In this document: in pieces, positions 7,742 through 15,384 of the stretch | Numbering within the stretch: the stretch's first letter is position 1 | Layout: every line of letters begins with the position of its first letter | Assembly (NCBI GenBank): GCA_946187775.1 | Contig: CAMHSI010000002.1 | Coordinates: 1 to 64,000 of the forward strand | Reading direction: 5' to 3' | Source: an uncultured Clostridia bacterium | GTDB lineage: Bacteria; Bacillota; Clostridia; Christensenellales; Aristaeellaceae | Length of the DNA: 64,000 bases | The notes under the pieces: generated by a model | What the model was told of the DNA's origin: nothing | The model's input: only the letters and a program-made list of their open reading frames with translations | The model's database searches: none | Position numbers and translations under genes: made by a program

Positions 7742-7852
7742 GTAATTTCCCCAAGAGATTACACTACGCGTTCAAATAAGCTTTGAGCGAAATCGCCGCT
7801 TCGGCGGCCTCACAGTGTGTGAGATGAGCAGCTTCTTCGGAGGCTGTTTTTT
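7742..7852 (+). ncRNA. tracrRNA of the type II CRISPR remnant
   Basis: Opposite in strand to cas9 and the array. Bases about 7743-7777 are the anti-repeat: GATTACACTAC and TTTCCCC pair with GTAGTGTAATC and GGGGAA of the crRNA repeat, with a short bulge, and TTCAAA pairs near the repeat 5' end. Downstream are hairpins CCGC-TTCG-GCGG (about 7794-7808) and CTCACA-GTG-TGTGAG (about 7809-7823). The last is a terminator stem CAGCTTC-TTCG-GAGGCTG (7829-7846) with T6. The parts of a roughly 110-nt tracrRNA look intact even though cas9 is broken. Confidence 0.87.
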
Positions 7853-7885
7853 ATTTCTTAAACTCACACATAGCAACAATGAAAA

Positions 7886-8210
7886 TCAAACGTAGTGCTG
7901 GAAATCAAGGATTCCTGTGCCCATCTCCTCCGTTCTCAGCAAGAACTTGTTTTGTGGGATATTCGCCGGTTTATCAGAGGCATGACCATATGTCTCTCGG
8001 GAAATCTTGGCCAACTCATTGCAATGCTTCATGTCCATTGCTATTCCCATGCGCCTTATACTGACTATCCGGGTGAACAGTATTTATTATCGCCGTCCAA
8101 TCCTGATCTTCTATTCTTCTGTTCCCCATTTTTCGGGTATTTTTGTTCTCTTCCAGTTTCTCGTTTTGCTCATTATAACCCATCTCGTTCAAATCGAAAA
8201 GGGCGGCCAC
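7886..8210 (-). pseudogene. Unrecognised gene with a frameshift
   Basis: The minus-strand frame (likely from ATG in NEMGYNEQNEKLEENK) runs through RRIEDQDWTAIINTVHPDSQ to GHEALQ and then a stop. Removing one T from CAATGAG gives GHEALQ-ELAKISRETYGHASDK, continuing as NIPQNKFLLRTEEMGTG and stopping at 7886-7888. The joined product is about 100 residues and reads like one protein. I do not recognise it. The frameshift, lower GC and neighbouring broken genes mark it as decayed. Confidence 0.5.
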
Positions 8211-8219
8211 AGCCGCCCT
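8197..8219 (-). terminator. Rho-independent terminator
   Basis: Minus strand AGGGCGGC-TGTG-GCCGCCCT followed by TTTT. It comes 11 bases after a stop codon (8232-8230) ending a frame with the tail NENEGYLKQV, so it probably terminated that now broken gene. Confidence 0.6.
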
Positions 8220-8229
8220 GCAATTTTCT

Positions 8230-8523
8230 TCATACCTGTTTTAGATAACCCTCGTTTTCATTCTCCTGCGTTGAAAGCGTTGGGGCATACCCGGCATAAA
8301 ACACTGCATCCCCGTCTTCATTTGCCTAATTCAATACATCCTTTTTCCTGAGAGTCCCGCTCTTCAGCCAGGATCATTTTCCCTTCGTTCACACCTGCTG
8401 CAAAGGATTCGCTTTTTCCAGCGCCCAGATTTTTTCTGAAGCCGAGCCTGTATCTGTCAGCAGCGCGGCATATTTACGGATTAGTCCTGTACTTGTGAAT
8501 CTGGCATATATTCTTCCGAGTTT
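8230..8523 (-). pseudogene. Decayed minus-strand coding fragments downstream of the peptidase gene
   Basis: Several overlapping open stretches without start codons suggest a gene broken by frameshifts: IRKLGRIYARFTSTGLIRKY continuing to ALEKANPLQQV then stop; NEGKMILAEERDSQEKGCIE then stop; and NEDGDAVFYAGYAPTLSTQE to GYLKQV then stop at 8232-8230. Each continues the previous after a 1 or 2 base shift. I cannot name the family, and part of this may be chance open frame. Base composition is lower in GC than the flanking genes. Confidence 0.35.
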
Positions 8524-8525
8524 CC

Positions 8526-10634
8526 TTATGAAACCGGGAGGATGGCCAGGCTGCTGCCCTGGTCCACCGTGAAGCGGTAATCCCGGGTCAGGGGGACCAT
8601 CTCCTCCGCCCGCAGGCCCATTTCCGCCAGCTCCGCCGCGGAAAAGCTGTCGTAAACCGCGGCGTCATCGGAGAAGCCGCAGAAGGGAACGATGTACAGC
8701 TCCAGCCGATGCCCGGCGGGAACCGTGTAATAGGCGGGCTGCAGATATAATGTGTAATCGTACCATGTATCCGCGGCGATGTCCTCTTCCCGCTTCACAG
8801 CGGTGGACGGAAGGTATCCCGCCTCCGGGTTGCGCAGGTCCATGACCCCGTAGGCAATCACCTTCCGGTCCCTTTCCGCCTGCTTCCAGGCAACCAGGTC
8901 GTAAGGCTTCACGCCCTCTCCCCGGTCCACGCCGCCCTCCCGGATCGTTTGCTGCTCCAGCACGCCGACGCTGCCCACATCGAAGCAGGGGAAGGGCTCC
9001 TCCGCCCGGTCCACCAGCACGGCGCCCAGCATCAGGACGTTTTTGTCCGTATCCGGGGTTTTCACCCGCAGGCGGACCTCCGGAACGCCGCAGACCGTCG
9101 TGTCCTCCTTAACGTCCATAGTCCAGACCAGGCGGTCCTCTCCGGAGGAACCGTCGAAGGTACCGCTGAGCAGGCCGGTGTTGCTCATGCGGGCGCCGGC
9201 GGCGGAAACGGTATATTCCCCTGCCGCATCCGGCACAAGCCTGAGCGTATTCCCCGTCATCCAGCGGTCGGTGCCGAAAAAGCTGCCGTCCACATTGCTC
9301 TGCACGGTGAACTCCGGCATCCGGCTGATCCCGTTCTCCTCGCCCAGCAGGAAATGGGTGAACCACAAATTGAGCCACTCCGTATAGGTGTGTTCGCCGA
9401 TCAGGATATCCGTTTCCGTCTGCTCGTTGGCCGGGGTAACATGCCCGTTCTGGTGGAGCAGGCACCGGACCTCGCACCCGCAGCGCAGGAGGGCGTCCCG
9501 CATCAGGGCAAACTGCCTGGGATGAACCGTCTCGTCGTTCAGGCCCTGCACGATCAGCGCGGACGCCCGGAAATCCGGGCTGCCCAGCACATCCCGCTCC
9601 GCCCAAAAGCTGCCGTAATCCCCCTGCAGCGCAGCCTGCCGGTCCCGCACCCAGGCCAGGTACCGCTCATAATGGTCCTTCAGTCCTTCCTCCCGAACGG
9701 GGAAACGGCTGGCGCACATGGCGGAAAGGTCCGCGATCGCGTCATAGCGGGACAGAAGGCCGGAGGGAACTCCCTGGGCGTTGGCGTAGTCATACCAGCT
9801 GGCGGGGCCAGCCACGGGCACGATGGTTTCCAGCCCCTCCAGCCCCATGGACGCCAGCTCGAAAGCCAGGGCGCCCGCGTAGGAACGGCCGGTCATCCCG
9901 ATTTTCCCGCTGCACCAGTCCGCCTCCACCCGGTATTCCCCCGCCGGATCCCCGTAGGCGCTGCGCTTTCCCGTCAACCATTCGATCACGCAGGCAAAGG
10001 CCTTCGCCTCCAGGTCGCTGGCGCAGCATTCAATGCCCTCCGATCCCCAGGTGCCCGGTCCCGCGGCCTGGACAACAGCAAAGCCCCGCACCAGGAAGTA
10101 ATCGTAGGCGGTCAGGTTCCCCAGGTACTGCTGGTCAAAGGGATCGTTCTCCAGGTGATAGTACCAGTCCTCCGGACGGGCCCGGGAAGCCAGCTCCAGG
10201 GTGCTCACCGTCCCCTTCGGAACGCGCTTTTCCGGCCGGGTATACAGGACGCTTTCGTCAAATTCATAGGTCCCCGCGGCGGGCAGGGTCGGGTTATAGG
10301 TGTACATGCCGGCGATATAGGGCCGCGCCTCATAGATCACGGGAGCCCGGTAGGCGCCCTCCGCGGCCGCCCGGGGTACCTGCACCATGGCCTTGATCAG
10401 GTCGGGCTTCCCGTCCAGGTCGGTGTCATAGTCCGTTTCCACGTAGACCGCAAAGCGCAGCAGCTCGCTTCCCTCATTGGTATAATCCAGGTTCTGCGCG
10501 TCGGTATAGCGCGCGATGGGCTGGGCCATGCCGTTTTCGACCACCATCCCCGCCGTCTCCGCAGGAGCGCATCCCACTGCAAGGAGAAGCAGGAGGACCA
10601 GGCAGATGCCGATTCGTGATTTCATGCTGTTCAT
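8526..10634 (-). CDS. Lipoprotein CocE/NonD-type hydrolase, Xaa-Pro dipeptidyl-peptidase-like (S15)
   Basis: A 702-residue protein with a lipoprotein signal (LLLLLAVGC, Cys 22), so it is probably anchored outside the membrane. The alpha/beta hydrolase domain has the nucleophile motif GRSYAG in GMTGRSYAGALAFELASMG, an acid in QGLNDETVHPRQF and a His in LLHQNGHVTP, arranged as in S15 peptidases and cocaine-esterase relatives. The C-terminal third is a beta-sandwich-type domain (VRLRVKTPDTDKNVLM). It most likely cleaves X-Pro dipeptides or an acyl ester; the substrate is not determinable. AAGGA lies just before the first ATG. Last gene of a possible three-gene unit with the two genes upstream on this strand. 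Confidence 0.8.
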   Translation of the reverse strand: MNSMKSRIGICLVLLLLLAVGCAPAETAGMVVENGMAQPIARYTDAQNLDYTNEGSELLRFAVYVETDYDTDLDGKPDLIKAMVQVPRAAAEGAYRAPVIYEARPYIAGMYTYNPTLPAAGTYEFDESVLYTRPEKRVPKGTVSTLELASRARPEDWYYHLENDPFDQQYLGNLTAYDYFLVRGFAVVQAAGPGTWGSEGIECCASDLEAKAFACVIEWLTGKRSAYGDPAGEYRVEADWCSGKIGMTGRSYAGALAFELASMGLEGLETIVPVAGPASWYDYANAQGVPSGLLSRYDAIADLSAMCASRFPVREEGLKDHYERYLAWVRDRQAALQGDYGSFWAERDVLGSPDFRASALIVQGLNDETVHPRQFALMRDALLRCGCEVRCLLHQNGHVTPANEQTETDILIGEHTYTEWLNLWFTHFLLGEENGISRMPEFTVQSNVDGSFFGTDRWMTGNTLRLVPDAAGEYTVSAAGARMSNTGLLSGTFDGSSGEDRLVWTMDVKEDTTVCGVPEVRLRVKTPDTDKNVLMLGAVLVDRAEEPFPCFDVGSVGVLEQQTIREGGVDRGEGVKPYDLVAWKQAERDRKVIAYGVMDLRNPEAGYLPSTAVKREEDIAADTWYDYTLYLQPAYYTVPAGHRLELYIVPFCGFSDDAAVYDSFSAAELAEMGLRAEEMVPLTRDYRFTVDQGSSLAILPVS

Positions 10635-10667
10635 TTCATTCCTTCCGATTCATTGACATCCTGCCGG

Positions 10668-11765
10668 TCAACTGGGGTCCTCGGAATCGGCAATGAAGAT
10701 CAGCTGCCGGTTTTCCAGTTCCACGGTTCCGGGCGTTCTCACAACCGGGTCGTTATACCCGTGGGGACCTTCCTTGACAATCACAATCCGGTTCTCCTCC
10801 GCATGGTCAATCAGGTAGTCATAATTGTATCCGTCCAGGACATAAAGCTCCTCCTGAACCGGATCATAGACGATCAGGTCCGTACGGACCATCCCGCTTC
10901 CCCAGGTGACGTTGGTAAAAAGATCCGTGCACCCGTCTCCGGTGATATCGAACACTTCATACAGGCGGGATCCGGAAGCATCATATGCCGGGATTCCCCC
11001 CGCCGGAAGCCGCTCTCCGATGAACTCGCTCATCTTCCGCAAAGCTTCTTCCGGATCGATGCCAAAGTCCGCCAGGTTTCCCAATGAACCCGCTGCCGGT
11101 TCCGCAGCGGCCACCGGATCAAGCTCAAGGCCGGGCAGTGCCAGGAGGGTCCGGATCTCTGCAGGATTGTCCCGGTATTCCCCGGGAATATCCAGGAACT
11201 GTCCGCTTGCCGAATGATAGCCGAAAGAAACCAGGATCGGCGCTCCTTTTTCAAAGAAATACAGGTAGTAGACTGTTTCTTCCGCTGTCAGGCGGTCATC
11301 CCGGATGAACGCGTTCGCCAGGGTGAAAAAGGACATGTATTCAGCCCCTGCGGCGGCGTTGATCCGTGCGCACAGGGCCGGCAGGCTCAGGCGGGACAGA
11401 ATCAGCTCCCGCAGGGCCGGAGAAAGACGGCGGTACTTTTCCAGGGCTTCCGGTTCCTCCCGCAGGAGCTTTTCCACCAGCGTTTCCGGATCCTCCAGGC
11501 GGATGGCATAAACCGCCGCGGGACGGTCATAGTCATGGGTGTTCACCCGTTCCCGGACTTTGCTGAAGGATTCCGGCATGGCGAACAGGGACAGGTAGTC
11601 TTCGCTGTCCACGATCTCTCCCATCAGCCGGGTTACTTCCAGGCCGATCCCGTAATAATCCGGCGCCGCTGTTTCCCCGAGCGTGCTGCACACGGTGCAG
11701 AAAAGCAGGGCCGCAAGAAAAAGGGTACAGATTCTGTTCCTGGTACGCATCGTTGTCCTCCTCAC
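10668..11765 (-). CDS. Secreted protein of unknown function
   Basis: The protein opens with a basic stretch and a hydrophobic core (ICTLFLAALLFCTVCSTLGE) consistent with a signal peptide, so export is likely; a Cys lies in the core but the context is not a good lipobox. The rest is a soluble, mostly helical first half (LEKYRRLSPALRELILSRLS) and a C-terminal part with DITGDGCTDLFTNVTWG, resembling an integrin/FG-GAP-like calcium-binding element, and YVLDGYNYDYLI. I do not recognise the family. It lies 33 bases upstream of the S15-type peptidase gene and probably shares its transcript. Confidence 0.6.
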   Translation of the reverse strand: MRRTTMRTRNRICTLFLAALLFCTVCSTLGETAAPDYYGIGLEVTRLMGEIVDSEDYLSLFAMPESFSKVRERVNTHDYDRPAAVYAIRLEDPETLVEKLLREEPEALEKYRRLSPALRELILSRLSLPALCARINAAAGAEYMSFFTLANAFIRDDRLTAEETVYYLYFFEKGAPILVSFGYHSASGQFLDIPGEYRDNPAEIRTLLALPGLELDPVAAAEPAAGSLGNLADFGIDPEEALRKMSEFIGERLPAGGIPAYDASGSRLYEVFDITGDGCTDLFTNVTWGSGMVRTDLIVYDPVQEELYVLDGYNYDYLIDHAEENRIVIVKEGPHGYNDPVVRTPGTVELENRQLIFIADSEDPS

Positions 11766-11826
11766 ATCCGTCGTTTTCTTTTACGGAACCAATGGTATGG
11801 AATCATCGGCTGTTCCTGCCCTGCCG

Positions 11827-12420
11827 TTATGGTTTTTTAATCAGGATCGCATTCATCCATACCAGGTCCTCCCGGCCCGGCAGGGCATCCTGGGTCATGA
11901 AAAAAGCGCGGGGCTGCAATGCTTCGATATCCCGCAGGAGCTCCCGCAGCAGGGGCTCCGTCAGGCAGGTGTAATACCGCCCGTCCCGGATTCCGGCAAA
12001 GTCCCCGTGTTTAAAAGACATAAAGAATGCGCCGCCGGGATCAAGGGCCTCGGTGAGCCTCCGGACCACATCGTGGATGGCCCGGGGCGGAAGGTGCAGC
12101 AGCGACGCGTTGGCCCAGATTCCATGATAGCTGCCGTCGGGCATAAAGGCGGCAAAATCGCTGCAGACCGCCTTCAGGCCGGTGTACTCCTCTGTCGCCC
12201 TGCACATTTCTGCGGATCCGTCCACCGCGGTCACATGATAGCCCCGGTCCAGGAAGGCTTTGCTGTCCCGGCCCGAACCGCAGCCCAGGTCCAGGATGTT
12301 TCCGCCATCCGGCAGCAGCTTCGTAAAGCGGTCCCGGATCGCGGCCATATCCGCATTTCTGGTCAGCCGGACATATGCTTCAGCGTTTTTGTTGTAATAC
12401 TCGATCGTCGGATTGTTCAT
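11827..12420 (-). CDS. Class I SAM-dependent methyltransferase
   Basis: 197 residues. Motif I is NILDLGCGSGRDSKAFLDRG, followed by VTAVDGSAEMC (acidic loop binding the SAM ribose) and a motif IV-like GIWANASLLHLP. The fold and length resemble TehB/UbiE-type small-molecule methyltransferases; the acceptor is unknown. Start MNNPTIEYYNKNAEAYV is typical of this subgroup. It is the first of three closely spaced minus-strand genes. Confidence 0.8.
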   Translation of the reverse strand: MNNPTIEYYNKNAEAYVRLTRNADMAAIRDRFTKLLPDGGNILDLGCGSGRDSKAFLDRGYHVTAVDGSAEMCRATEEYTGLKAVCSDFAAFMPDGSYHGIWANASLLHLPPRAIHDVVRRLTEALDPGGAFFMSFKHGDFAGIRDGRYYTCLTEPLLRELLRDIEALQPRAFFMTQDALPGREDLVWMNAILIKKP

Positions 12421-12551
12421 CGGTTTCCTCCGTCGCAGCCGGATCCCGGGTTTTCTGCCCGGATCCCCTGCCCAAGGATATCACATCCCGCCCCCAACCG
12501 GCAACAGAGTCCCTGTGCCTGCCCGGCACCGGTCGAAGCTTTTCTATGACG

Positions 12552-12584
12552 AAGCCCCTGTCTTCTTTCGAAAACAGGGGCCTT
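12552..12584 (-). terminator. Terminator hairpin after the solute-binding protein gene
   Basis: GCCCCTGT and ACAGGGGC pair around a 12-base loop, 46 bases after the stop of the transport operon on the minus strand. The T tract is weak on the minus strand; on the plus strand a TTTGTTTTT stretch follows, so it may act in both directions. Confidence 0.5.
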
Positions 12585-12629
12585 GCATTTGTTTTTGATT
12601 CCGCCTTCCGACGGGTTCCGCCCGGGAAC

Positions 12630-14396
12630 TTACTGGACAGCAGCTGCCTGGGCCTGCTGGGCAGCCCAGCAGAGGGCAGCCTGTTCCTCACACCATTTGA
12701 CGCACTCCTGGTAGCCGTAGCTGTTGGCCTGCTTGATCATCTCATTGAGGTGGAAGTTGAACTCGCCGTCGTTCTTGGCGTAGATCGCCCGCCAGGAGCC
12801 GGTCTTCACCGCGGTCTGGATCTGGCTCCATTTCTTGTCCAGGTCTCCGTCCCGGGTGGCGGGGGCATAGGTGCCCTTGTCCAGCATGACCTTGTAGGGG
12901 TGGTTTTCCAGGTACTGCTGGGTGTTCGACACGCCGGACCATTCGCACCATTCCTTCTGAATGGGCAGCAGGTCCGCTCCCAGCACGCTGACCCATCCTT
13001 CCTTGTCCAGGGTTTCCTGCAGCTTGCTGTCGGGATTCTGCTGGCTGGCGGTCAGGGTGGTGTTGTTGATCTGCAGGGCGCCGTCGTTATAGGTGCCGCT
13101 CTGGGGATATTCCTTGCCGGTCCGCGGTCCGATGACGGTGGTTCCGGTCATGTCATAGGAGGGATCCTGGCTGGTCTTGAGGCCGAGCTCCGTGAAGTAC
13201 GCGCCGCCTTCCTCGTTGTAATCCCAGGTCAGGCCCTTCGGTCCGTACCACATGGTCATGGAGCCTTCCGGGGTGGCCAGCCAGTCGATCACCGCCAGGC
13301 ACAGCTCCGGATACTCCGCGTCCGCGCCGATGGACCAGATCCGGTTGCCGCCGGTCAGGCTGGAGCCGTAAACGATGGGGGTCGCTTCCTCGGGCAGGAA
13401 GGTATACATGTACTTGCCCTGCTCCAGGTGCTCCTTCGTGTTGAAGATGGAGGATCCCGCGTAGTTGAAGATGGACCAGAAGGTGCCGCCCGCCTTAACC
13501 TTTTCACCCATGGTGGCGTAGACCTGGCTGGCGGAGTTGGGATCCAGCAGTCCTTCCCGGTACAGCTTGTTGAAGAACTTCAGCATCTCGATATACATGC
13601 CGTCTTCCTGCAGGCATCCCTGGAATTCGCCGGTCTCCGTGCTGATCATGCCCAGCTCAAATTCATCCCATCCGTAATAGGCGGTGGCCAGGGATTTGAC
13701 ATACATGACCATGTTTCCGTCCCAGTCCGGCCAGATGGAAACGGCGTAGGTCTCGTTTCCGTTGTCGTCCTTGGGGCAGATTTCCTTCATCTTTTTGAAC
13801 ATTTCCACCATGTCGTCCAGGTTCTTGACCTCCGGGAATCCCAGCTGCTTGTACAGGTCCCAGCGGATATCCCAGGTGTAGAAGAAGCTGTCATGGCTCC
13901 CCGCCTTCAGCGCCACGTTGTGGCCGAAGCCGTGGATTTTGCCGTCGCTGTTCTTGGCCCGGTTGGTTTCCAGGGCCCGCTGGTAGTTGGCCCAGACATA
14001 GGGGGCGTAGGTTTCCGCCAGGCCGTCCTCCTCCCAGTCCAGGAGCAGGCCCTGCTCCACCGCGGACTGGTACTGGTCGCCGTCGGCGCCCCAGACCACG
14101 ATGTCGCCCAGGTTCCCGCTCTCCATCCGGGTGGCGTAGGTGCCGTCCGAATCCGGGATGATGTTGACCTTCACGTTGAATTTGTCCAGCAGCAGGTCCG
14201 CGCTCCAGTGCGCCTGCACGCCGGAATAGTTGGCCAGCTGGCTGTATACGTTGATGGTAATTGGCTCTCCGTCATAGACGCCGATTTCCTCCAGCCGGGC
14301 GTAGGCGTCCGCGTCCTCCGCCGCGGCTGCGGTCCAGCCGCCGATCATCGTCATCGCCAGCGCTGCCGCCAGCAGCAATGCCCAGATTTTCCTCAT
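12630..14396 (-). CDS. Extracellular solute-binding protein of an oligosaccharide ABC importer (LipO-like)
   Basis: 588 residues with a type I signal peptide (MRKIWALLLAAALAMTMIGG, cleavage near AAA). There is no lipobox Cys, which is unusual for a Gram-positive binding protein. The mature part is of the large solute-binding family paired with LplB/YtcP permeases: KFNVKVNIIPDSDGTYATRM early, then AVIDWLATPEGSMTMWYGPK near the C-terminal half. The ligand is probably a plant-derived oligosaccharide (inference). Last gene of the operon LacI, secreted repeat protein, two permeases, this gene; no ATPase is encoded here, so a shared MsmX-type ATPase would be needed, such as those at 34-39 kb. Confidence 0.88.
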   Translation of the reverse strand: MRKIWALLLAAALAMTMIGGWTAAAAEDADAYARLEEIGVYDGEPITINVYSQLANYSGVQAHWSADLLLDKFNVKVNIIPDSDGTYATRMESGNLGDIVVWGADGDQYQSAVEQGLLLDWEEDGLAETYAPYVWANYQRALETNRAKNSDGKIHGFGHNVALKAGSHDSFFYTWDIRWDLYKQLGFPEVKNLDDMVEMFKKMKEICPKDDNGNETYAVSIWPDWDGNMVMYVKSLATAYYGWDEFELGMISTETGEFQGCLQEDGMYIEMLKFFNKLYREGLLDPNSASQVYATMGEKVKAGGTFWSIFNYAGSSIFNTKEHLEQGKYMYTFLPEEATPIVYGSSLTGGNRIWSIGADAEYPELCLAVIDWLATPEGSMTMWYGPKGLTWDYNEEGGAYFTELGLKTSQDPSYDMTGTTVIGPRTGKEYPQSGTYNDGALQINNTTLTASQQNPDSKLQETLDKEGWVSVLGADLLPIQKEWCEWSGVSNTQQYLENHPYKVMLDKGTYAPATRDGDLDKKWSQIQTAVKTGSWRAIYAKNDGEFNFHLNEMIKQANSYGYQECVKWCEEQAALCWAAQQAQAAAVQ

Positions 14397-14412
14397 TTGC
14401 TTATCCTCCTTT

Positions 14413-15369
14413 TTATCCTTTAACCGCTCCCAGCATGATGCCCTTCACGAAGTAGCGCTGCATGAAAGGATACACCAGCAGGATCGGGATGATACTGACC
14501 ATGGACACCGTGTACTGGATCACCCGCTGGTTCAGCATGCTGGCTGCCGCCTGCTCGCTCACCGTTCCTCCCTGGCTCATCATGGCGCCCAGGTTGCTGG
14601 AGGAGTTCAGGTAGATATACAGCCGGTGCTGCAGCGTGTAAAGATCCGGACGGTTGTTCATCAGCAGCAGGGAGTCCTGGAAGGAGTTCCAGTTTCCCAC
14701 CGCGCCGAAGATGGAGATCGTGGCCAGGATCGGAATGCTCAGCGGAAGGATGATCTTCCGCCAGACCGTCAGGGTGGAGGCGCCGTCGATCACCGCGCTT
14801 TCCTCCAGCGAGGACGGAATGCTCTCAATATAGGTCTTCACCAGGATAATGTTGTAGGGGGCCACCATGCCGGGGATGATATAGGCCAGGAAGTTGTCCG
14901 TCAGGCCCATCATCAGCATGTTCATGTACCAGGGAACCAGGCCCGCGTTGAAGTACATGGTGATCACCAGGAACCGGTACCAGAAGGAGCGTTTCCACAT
15001 CTTCTGCTTGGTCACCAGGTATCCCGCCCAGGCGGAGGTAATCACCATCAGCGCCGTTCCCAGGATCGTCCGGACCACGGTGACGATCACGCTGCTTCCC
15101 AGGTCCTGCACGTTCCTCAGCGCCGCGTAGTTGCCCAGCTGCACGCCGAAGACCCCGTTCCCCGCGGCGTCCTTCAGCATGGGAATGAAGTTGATCTTCC
15201 CGCCAGTCACCAGGTCATTGTCGGAAATCGTGTTGATCAGCAGGTAATAGAACGGGAAAATACAGATCAGGGTGAACAGGACAAACAGGATCACCACCGC
15301 GGTGTCGAAAACCCAGTCTCCGGCGGTACGCTTGATATGCATGGCAGGCTCTTTCGTCTTTTTGCTCAT
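14413..15369 (-). CDS. Carbohydrate ABC transporter permease (YtcP/LplC type)
   Basis: 318 residues with six predicted membrane spans, starting after a short cytoplasmic tail (MSKKTKEPAMHIKRTAGDWV). The cytoplasmic EAA loop reads SSLEESAVIDGASTLTVWRKIILPL, the contact site for the ATPase. FPFYYLLINTISDNDLVTGG near the N-terminus and MQRYFVKGIMLGAVKG at the C-terminus are characteristic of the YtcP/LplC branch. It pairs with the permease at 15385. Confidence 0.92.
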   Translation of the reverse strand: MSKKTKEPAMHIKRTAGDWVFDTAVVILFVLFTLICIFPFYYLLINTISDNDLVTGGKINFIPMLKDAAGNGVFGVQLGNYAALRNVQDLGSSVIVTVVRTILGTALMVITSAWAGYLVTKQKMWKRSFWYRFLVITMYFNAGLVPWYMNMLMMGLTDNFLAYIIPGMVAPYNIILVKTYIESIPSSLEESAVIDGASTLTVWRKIILPLSIPILATISIFGAVGNWNSFQDSLLLMNNRPDLYTLQHRLYIYLNSSSNLGAMMSQGGTVSEQAAASMLNQRVIQYTVSMVSIIPILLVYPFMQRYFVKGIMLGAVKG

Positions 15370-15384
15370 CTCTCTCGCCTCCCA

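Noticed and set aside
6628-7852. A functional compact CRISPR-Cas system with a mini-Cas9
   Set aside because: The protein has only one RuvC segment and the bridge helix, no nuclease centre, and no adaptation genes. Decay is the simpler reading.
7328-8351. Plus-strand ORFs of 114 to 124 codons in the CRISPR island
   Set aside because: The first is antisense to cas9; the others oppose minus-strand fragments and contain no recognisable motif or ribosome-binding site.
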